Under the pieces are notes generated by a model. That model had not been told where the DNA came from. It searched no databases and saw only the letters and a list, made by a program, of their open reading frames with translations. A DNA stretch of 64,000 bases from Streptomyces broussonetiae (lineage in GTDB: Bacteria > Actinomycetota > Actinomycetes > Streptomycetales > Streptomycetaceae), in NCBI RefSeq assembly GCF_009796285.1, contig NZ_CP047020.1, forward strand, positions 7,750,001 through 7,814,000, given 5' to 3'. The translations under genes and the position numbers were made by a program. Each line of letters begins with the position of its first letter. Position 1 is the first letter of the stretch. This document shows positions 59,251 to 64,000 of this stretch, one piece after another.

Positions 59251-60003
59251 TTGAATCAGTCCCCCGCTCCCTTGCCGCTCGCCACCGACGTGTATCTGGC
59301 CACCCTGCGTGAGAAGGCGGCGGCACTCGAGCAGCTGCTGCGCATCGCGGACCCGGCCACCCCGGTGGCCACCTGCGGCAGTTGGAGCATGCACGACCTG
59401 GGCATCCATCTGGGCCAGGCGTCCCGCTTCGCGGCAGCCCTGCTGCAGACCGGGCAGTTGCCCCGCGAGCAGTTCGCCCCGCCGGCCGGGCAGGGGATTG
59501 CCGACTGGTACGCCGGGGGCGCGGCCGCAATCCTGGCCACCCTGGAGGAGACCGATCCCACCGCACCGGCCTGGGCGTTCGGCTTCGAAGGCACAATGGC
59601 GGCGCTCTGGTTCCGCCGCGTGGCCCAGGACACCGCGGTCCACCTGGTCGATGCCCAACTGGCCACCGGGGCCGACGTGCATGTCGATCCGCTGATCGCG
59701 GCCGACGGCGTAGACGAGGTCTTCGCCGTGATGGTCCCCAGGGTCTGGCAGAACGGCGAGCAGAAGCCGCTGCCGGCGCCGGTGGCGCTTCACACCACCG
59801 ACACCGGACACAACTGGCTGATCCAGCCGGGCGACATGCCGCAGGCCTTGCCGGTTGACTCGGAGGCCGCAGCGGCCACGGTGCAGGCCCCCGCCGCCGA
59901 GTTGCTGCTCGCCCTGTGGAAGCGGCAGCCCGCAAACCCGGAATGGATCAGCGGTGACATCGCCGCGGCCAACGCCCTGCTGACGGCCACGTTGACGCCC
60001 TGA
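59251..60003 (+). CDS. Maleylpyruvate-isomerase-type (mycothiol-dependent family) protein
   Basis: A 250-residue protein starting at TTG, five bases after GGAGG. It has the DinB-like four-helix N-terminal domain (SWSMHDLGIHLGQASRFAAA, FRRVAQDTAVHLVDAQLATG) and the C-terminal MDMPI domain (TGHNWLIQPGDM, APAAELLLALWKR). In the family the metal ligands are His, Glu and His in H-E-T-x-V-H. Here that block reads VAQDTAVH, so two of three ligands are changed (Q, D). The enzyme may use another metal site or be inactive as an isomerase. Confidence 0.85.
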   Translation: MNQSPAPLPLATDVYLATLREKAAALEQLLRIADPATPVATCGSWSMHDLGIHLGQASRFAAALLQTGQLPREQFAPPAGQGIADWYAGGAAAILATLEETDPTAPAWAFGFEGTMAALWFRRVAQDTAVHLVDAQLATGADVHVDPLIAADGVDEVFAVMVPRVWQNGEQKPLPAPVALHTTDTGHNWLIQPGDMPQALPVDSEAAAATVQAPAAELLLALWKRQPANPEWISGDIAAANALLTATLTP

Positions 60004-60295
60004 CCGGCCCCCTCTTCCATCGCCGGCACCCCCCAGCTGTCCCGGGAAAACTGGAGCACCAAGCCGTGGCGCGCGGATCCGGACGGCGGCCTGCCGGCCG
60101 TGTCCGAGGGCGGAGCCGGCCTCGCGGTACTTGTGAATTCCGCAGATTCGAGCCCGCCTTTTCCAAGCTCTCGCCCGTGGTTCTTTCCCTCCTTCCCAGT
60201 GCAAACCTCAATGGTCGGACGAACAGAGTGGGCAGGCGTAACTGCCCTTCGGTGTCCCGCCTTTACCTCAACCCGAACAGTCCAGGAGATCTACC

Positions 60296-61387
60296 GTGTC
60301 TGACAAGATTCCGTCGCATTCTCGGCGGAAGTTCCTCGCCACCTCGGCTGCAGCGGCGGCTGCAGTGACCGCCGGATCCCTCGGTGTGCTCCACGCCCAG
60401 TCGGCCGTAGCAGCCGAAGGAGGAACCGGCCGTGGACCGCTGGCAGGCGCGAGTGCGGAAGGCTTCGGCACCGTCTCCCGGGCGCCGCACCTGCCCGCAG
60501 GGTTCACCGAGACGTTCACCAGCCGGTTCGTCCACGCCAATGGACTGCGCCAGCACGTGGTCGTCGGCGGCAGCGGGCCGGCGCTGCTGCTCGTGCACGG
60601 CTGGCCCGAGACCTGGTACGCCTGGCGCCTGCTCATGCCCACGCTGGCCAAGGACTTCACCGTCATCGCCGTCGACCAGCGCGGCATCGGCCTGACCGAC
60701 AAGCCCCAGGACGGCTACGACACCGCCACCATCGCGGCCGACCTGGCCGCCCTGATGGACGCGCTCGGCCACCAGAAGTTCGCCGTGGCCGGCCACGACA
60801 CCGGCATGCCGATCGCCTACGCTCTTGCCGCCGACCACCCGGAGCGGGTCGAGCGCCTGGTCGTCGCCGAGGCCCCCCTCCCGGGCATCAGCGTCTCGCC
60901 GCCGGCCTTCGGCCCGGAGTGGCTCAACGACCGGATCTGGCACATCGGCTTCAACCGGCTCGCCACGATAAACGAACTGCTCGTCAGGGGACGGGAAGAC
61001 ATCTTCTTCGGCTTCGAGTTCGACATCAACGCCGTGAAGAAGCTGCCCGACTACGCCGTCGACTACTACATCAGCACCCTTGCCTCCGACCGCAACGCGC
61101 TGCGCGGCAGCTTCAGCTTCTACCGCGCGTTCGACACCACGCTCGCGCAGAACGTGCAACGCCAGAAGGCCGGCCTGCTGACCATGCCCGTCCTGGCCAT
61201 CGGCGGAGCAGCAAGCGTCGGTGACGGGGCCGGGGTCACCATGAAGGCCGCCGCGCACGACGTGCAGACCGTGGTCATCCCCGACACCGGTCACTGGGTC
61301 GCCGAAGAGGCGCCCGAGCAGATGCTGGCGGCCCTGACCCCGTTCCTGGCCCCCTACCGCGCAGCGCACACCGCCGCCTACCGGTAG
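60296..61387 (+). CDS. Tat-exported alpha/beta hydrolase (epoxide hydrolase/dehalogenase type)
   Basis: A 363-residue protein starting at GTG behind AGGAG. The signal reads SHSRRKFLATSAAAAAAVTA with the twin arginines and F-L-A of the Tat motif, then Ala-x-Ala near 42. The catalytic domain has HGWPETW (oxyanion), the Asp nucleophile in VAGHDTGMPIAYALAADHPE and the His in PDTGHWVAEEAPEQMLA. Placement directly before tatA-tatC-tatB suggests it is their cargo. A decayed paralogue lies at 50205-50590. Confidence 0.92.
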   Translation: MSDKIPSHSRRKFLATSAAAAAAVTAGSLGVLHAQSAVAAEGGTGRGPLAGASAEGFGTVSRAPHLPAGFTETFTSRFVHANGLRQHVVVGGSGPALLLVHGWPETWYAWRLLMPTLAKDFTVIAVDQRGIGLTDKPQDGYDTATIAADLAALMDALGHQKFAVAGHDTGMPIAYALAADHPERVERLVVAEAPLPGISVSPPAFGPEWLNDRIWHIGFNRLATINELLVRGREDIFFGFEFDINAVKKLPDYAVDYYISTLASDRNALRGSFSFYRAFDTTLAQNVQRQKAGLLTMPVLAIGGAASVGDGAGVTMKAAAHDVQTVVIPDTGHWVAEEAPEQMLAALTPFLAPYRAAHTAAYR

Positions 61388-61624
61388 CCGACCGGTTCGC
61401 ACCCTTTACGCATGTGCCCGCCCGGTGGGGCCGGGCCGAGCGGGGCCCCCAAGTCGGCCCCACCGACCGCGGGCACGGCTCCGGCCCGGGCACCTCGGAC
61501 ATCCAAGTCGCCTCCGCAGGCGACGATGCCCACGAGCCCGGGTCGGGGAACCCGGTCGGCGTCCCGCCCGGCGAGAGTCGATACCCCAACCCATCGCAGA
61601 CGCAACCGACTTGGAGAGTGAACC
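61388..61624. other. Spacer between the hydrolase and tatA
   Basis: Only short Pro/Arg-rich frames occur. No strong terminator hairpin is visible, so read-through from the hydrolase gene into the tat genes is possible. Confidence 0.3.
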
Positions 61625-61876
61625 ATGTTGGAAAACCGCACCCTGGAAATCATCATCATCGCCGCCGTCGTGCTGCTGCTCTTCGGAGCCAAGCGCCTCC
61701 CTGACGCCGCGCGAGGGCTGGGCAAGTCCCTGCGCATCTTCAAATCCGAAGTCAGCGCGATGAAGACCGACTCAGCGCAGGCGACAACCGCCGCCCCGAG
61801 GAGTGTTGCCGCCGGCCCCATCGAGGACGTCACCGGCCATCCCGTCACCGAGTCGGCATCGATCATCCAGTCCTGA
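61625..61876 (+). CDS. tatA: Tat translocase subunit TatA
   Basis: An 83-residue protein starting at an ATG seven bases after GGAGAG. One membrane helix (LEIIIIAAVVLLLFGAKRLP) with the family hinge F-G-x-x-x-L-P is followed by the amphipathic helix AARGLGKSLRIFKSEVSAMK and a soluble tail. TatA oligomers form the passage for folded proteins. It is 46 bp upstream of tatC on the same strand. Confidence 0.93.
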   Translation: MLENRTLEIIIIAAVVLLLFGAKRLPDAARGLGKSLRIFKSEVSAMKTDSAQATTAAPRSVAAGPIEDVTGHPVTESASIIQS

Positions 61877-61921
61877 CCGCCCAGCTCCCCAACGGCCCAC
61901 CGCGCAGAGACCAAAACCCCT

Positions 61922-62920
61922 ATGGCGAACGAAACTCAGCAGGCCGGATCACCCACGTCCGCACGGTCGCGGAAGGCTCCGAAGGGGGTCATGCCGCTCG
62001 CCGAGCACCTTCGTGAACTGCGGAACCGTCTCCTGGTCTCGATGCTCGCTCTGGCGATCGCCACCGTCGTCGGCTGGCTGTTCCACGGCTGGTTGCTCGA
62101 CCAAATTACCGGCCCGGCCTGCCACATCACCCACGTCCACGGGGTTGGCCGGCCGACCAAGCAGTGCCCCGACGGCCTGCTGGTCAACACCGGTCTTCTT
62201 TCCCCGCTCTCCCTCAGCTTCAAAGTCTCGATCACAGCCGGGCTCATCCTGGCCAGCCCGGTGTGGAGCTACCAACTCTGGGCCTTCATCGCCCCGGGGC
62301 TGTACAAGAAGGAGAAGCGCTACGGTCTTGGCTTCACCTTCGCCGCCGTGCCCCTCTTCTGTGGCGGCGGCTACCTCGCCTACGTGATCTTTCCCAAGGC
62401 AGTGCAGATCCTGGCGAGCTTCAACCCCGCGGATTTCTCCCTGTCCCTGCCCGGTGACGAGTTCCTCGGTTTTTTCCTGCGCATGGTGTTCGTCTTCGGC
62501 CTCTCCTTCGAACTGCCGCTGCTTCTGGTGCTGCTGAACTCCCTGGGTGTCGTCAGCGCAGCCAGACTGCGCAGCTGGTGGCGTCCGACTGTCTTCGTGA
62601 TCTTCGTCTTCTCGGCGGTCGTCATCCCAACCGGCGATCCACTCACCATGACCGCCCTGGCCGTCCCTCTCTGCCTGCTCTACTCCCTCGCCTTGGTCGT
62701 CGCCACCCTCCACGACCGTACGAAGAAACGACGCCGCGCCGAGGATCCCGACAGTCAACTCGACGACGACGAGGCCTCCTCACCCGACCTCACCACCACC
62801 CCCTTGGACTTCCCCGAACCGCTAGACGTCTCTCATCCCGCACACGCGCAACCGACGGTCACCACCCAGCTGAATCTCCCACCGAACGTCCCGGATCACC
62901 GCCCACCCGAGGAGCAGTAG
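61922..62920 (+). CDS. tatC: Tat translocase subunit TatC
   Basis: A 332-residue protein with the conserved N-terminal signal-binding motif MPLAEHLRELRNRLLVSMLA and six membrane helices, including LILASPVWSYQLWAFIAPGL, FAAVPLFCGGGYLAYVIFPK and FGLSFELPLLLVLLNSLGVV with the conserved Glu. TatC binds the twin-arginine signal. The C-terminal tail of about 80 residues (acidic, Pro-rich) is long. The first periplasmic loop (GPACHITHVHGVGRPTKQCP) carries two Cys and several His, which is unusual. Confidence 0.94.
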   Translation: MANETQQAGSPTSARSRKAPKGVMPLAEHLRELRNRLLVSMLALAIATVVGWLFHGWLLDQITGPACHITHVHGVGRPTKQCPDGLLVNTGLLSPLSLSFKVSITAGLILASPVWSYQLWAFIAPGLYKKEKRYGLGFTFAAVPLFCGGGYLAYVIFPKAVQILASFNPADFSLSLPGDEFLGFFLRMVFVFGLSFELPLLLVLLNSLGVVSAARLRSWWRPTVFVIFVFSAVVIPTGDPLTMTALAVPLCLLYSLALVVATLHDRTKKRRRAEDPDSQLDDDEASSPDLTTTPLDFPEPLDVSHPAHAQPTVTTQLNLPPNVPDHRPPEEQ

Positions 62921-62921
62921 G

Positions 62922-63347
62922 GTGATATTCAATTTTGGCCCGCTCGAAATCGCCTCACTCGTCGTTCTCGGTCTGATCCTCTTCGGCCCCGACAAACTCC
63001 CGAAGATGATCAGCGAGGTCGGGGGATTCATCCGCAAGGTTCGTGAGTTCTCCGACAGTACCAAGCACGAGATCCGTAATGAACTGGGCCCCGAATTTCA
63101 GGACTTCGAGTTCCAAGATCTGAACCCCAAGGCCTTCGTCCGTAAGCAACTGTCCCGCCACGGCGACGAACTCGGCCTCTCTGAGATGCAGGAACTGCGC
63201 AACGGCCTGACAAAGGACGCGCTCGCTGCCCCACCGACACTGCGAGCCGCCCACGTCGATCCACACAGCGGTAGCACCGGCAGGCCTCTCGAGGTCACAC
63301 CACCGGCCGCTGGAGAGCCGACGCCGTACGACCGTGATCTGACGTGA
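62922..63347 (+). CDS. tatB: Tat translocase subunit TatB
   Basis: A 141-residue protein starting at GTG one base after the tatC stop, with GAGGAG overlapping the end of tatC. The helix FGPLEIASLVVLGLILFGPD then KLPKMISEVGGFIRKVREFS is TatB-like (conserved Glu in the helix, L-F-G-P-D-K-L-P). A long charged amphipathic part and a Pro-rich tail follow, distinguishing it from TatA. TatB hands substrates from TatC to TatA. The order tatA-tatC-tatB in one unit differs from the usual Streptomyces tatAC with tatB elsewhere. Confidence 0.9.
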   Translation: MIFNFGPLEIASLVVLGLILFGPDKLPKMISEVGGFIRKVREFSDSTKHEIRNELGPEFQDFEFQDLNPKAFVRKQLSRHGDELGLSEMQELRNGLTKDALAAPPTLRAAHVDPHSGSTGRPLEVTPPAAGEPTPYDRDLT

Positions 63348-63373
63348 GCTCCACGCCGCACACGCCCCGTTAC

Positions 63374-63520
63374 CTATCTCGTGGCCCCGCAACGGGGCGC
63401 CTGGCCCCCGGGTCCGGTATGGCTGTCACGGGTGTCGCCACGCCGCTCGACCAGCCCCCGTTCGGTCAGCTGCTTGAGCCGCTTGGTGACGGCGGCCCTC
63501 GAGGAGAAGGTCTGCCCATC
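63374..63520 (-). pseudogene. MarR-type winged-helix fragment
   Basis: The minus strand reads FSSRAAVTKRLKQLTERGLV then ERRGDTRDSHTGPGG, the recognition helix and wing of a MarR regulator. Neither the N-terminal helices nor the end of the domain are present. Confidence 0.5.
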
Positions 63521-63650
63521 CTGCTGCACCGGCTGGCGGCCGACCCCGCAGTGCGGGTGCTGGTGCTGACCGGCGACGGCGACAAGTTCTGCTCGGGGGC
63601 GGACATCGCCGCACTGGCCGCGAGCGACGCCCGCGAAGACCAGGACAGCG
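63516..63650 (+). pseudogene. Crotonase (enoyl-CoA hydratase) fragment
   Basis: The plus strand reads LPILLHRLAADPAVRVLVLT then GDGDKFCSGADIAALAA, the first part of a crotonase fold with its F-x-x-G-A-D oxyanion motif. It starts abruptly at the edge of the MarR fragment and loses similarity after about 45 residues. Confidence 0.6.
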
Positions 63651-63728
63651 ACAGCGCAGCCGGGGCGGTCTCCGGGCCGTAGTCCCCAGAGCAGGTTGAT
63701 GCCCGGGACCGGCGTAGTCTCGTGTGCC

Positions 63729-63760
63729 ATGGCACCCATAGGGAACCTTGAGGGTGCCAT
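63729..63760. repeat. Inverted repeat near the right edge
   Basis: Perfect 9-bp arms (atggcaccc at 63729-63737 and gggtgccat at 63752-63760) with a 14-base spacer lie between the crotonase fragment and the AraC gene end. It could be a terminator or an old operator. Confidence 0.45.
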
Positions 63761-63904
63761 CGTTTGCCGACACTTCGAGTGTCCTCGTTCCTGCCGGATC
63801 GGGCCGTGCGGATGCTCGGCACCTTTTGGCCACGCCGGCGAACGTGCCGCTGGGGGTGGTGGACTTCATCGACGAGGGCGGGCTCTCGGGTAGAGGCCTT
63901 CAGC

Positions 63905-64000
63905 TCATCCAGAAACTTCCTGTCGCCAACGACCGGGTGGTATTCCCACGTGGCGACGGAACGTCGCGGCGAAGGCGTTCGGTGAGCTGTATCCCGTACG
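63905..64000 (-). CDS. AraC-family regulator, C-terminal end (5' part beyond the window)
   Basis: Thirty-one residues enter from the right edge: RTGYSSPNAFAATFRRHVGI then PPGRWRQEVSG and TGA at 63905-63907. This is the last helix-turn-helix of AraC/XylS proteins (G-Y-x-S-x-x-x-F-x-x-x-F-R-R-x-x-G-x-x-P). The rest of the gene lies outside the window. Confidence 0.75.
   Translation of the reverse strand, partial: RTGYSSPNAFAATFRRHVGIPPGRWRQEVSG

Noticed and set aside
63830..63990. A plus-strand frame reading GGLSGRGLQLIQKLPV, suggestive of an anti-sigma ATPase motif
   Set aside because: The opposite strand carries the conserved AraC C-terminal helix ending at 63905, which is a better match and has a proper stop.
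1..64000. CRISPR arrays, rRNA genes and a biosynthetic gene cluster
   Set aside because: I saw no regularly spaced repeats, no rRNA-like segments and no polyketide or peptide synthetase modules. The LuxR-type regulator alone is not evidence of a cluster.

Overview
The window reads as a chromosomal stretch of a G+C-rich, Streptomyces-like actinomycete. The grounds are strong third-position G+C, GTG and TTG starts with purine-rich ribosome sites, rare TTA codons, a maleylpyruvate-isomerase-type (mycothiol-dependent family) protein, secreted giant RHS and LamG proteins and an extra Tat translocase. The many pseudogenes, two precise insertion sequences and gene remnants suggest an accessory region; genus and chromosomal position are inference.

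Layout. 1-2.9 kb: a secreted protein running off the left edge, a cold-shock protein, two small proteins and a Nudix hydrolase. 3.1-4.5 kb: an intact IS256-family element with an 8-bp target duplication. 4.6-10.2 kb: a tight five-gene minus-strand operon (XRE/TPR regulator, TIR-domain protein, P-loop NTPase, two-helix membrane protein, small helical protein). Three of its products share a Gly/His-rich strand-repeat motif, and four of its genes carry TTA codons. It looks like a nucleotide-dependent conflict (immune) system and is the best candidate here for something undescribed. 10.2-14 kb: recombinase and acetyltransferase remnants, a PBP4-type carboxypeptidase and a diverged ~210-bp direct repeat ending in a terminator. 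14-27.6 kb: two divergent giant secreted genes (2054-aa DNRLRE/SGNH/LamG and 2234-aa RHS) sharing one promoter region; the RHS gene overlaps a small membrane protein that may be its immunity protein, with a displaced RHS tip remnant beyond.

29.4-37 kb: a large LuxR-type ATPase regulator and a secreted S53 protease with kelch repeats. 37-49.4 kb: an SCO6745-family protein, an HTH regulator, an indolepyruvate/pyruvate decarboxylase, a SpoIIE-type phosphatase with altered metal ligands, a divergent OhrR-like regulator/esterase pair, a 3-hydroxyacyl-CoA dehydrogenase and a YWTD-like propeller. Among these lie a decayed lactate-monooxygenase copy, an esterase tail and a partial decarboxylase duplicate. 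49.6-55.2 kb: hydrolase and pentapeptide-protein remnants, then a catabolic operon (TetR, alpha/beta hydrolase, class II aldolase, lactate 2-monooxygenase) with an elaborate upstream palindrome.

55.3-58.8 kb: an IS21-family element with a 5-bp target duplication sits inside an enoyl-CoA hydratase gene that also carries a frameshift. 59.2-63.3 kb: a mycothiol-family isomerase and a Tat-signal alpha/beta hydrolase followed by tatA-tatC-tatB, a possible cargo-plus-translocase cassette. The right edge holds MarR and crotonase fragments and the C-terminus of an AraC regulator.
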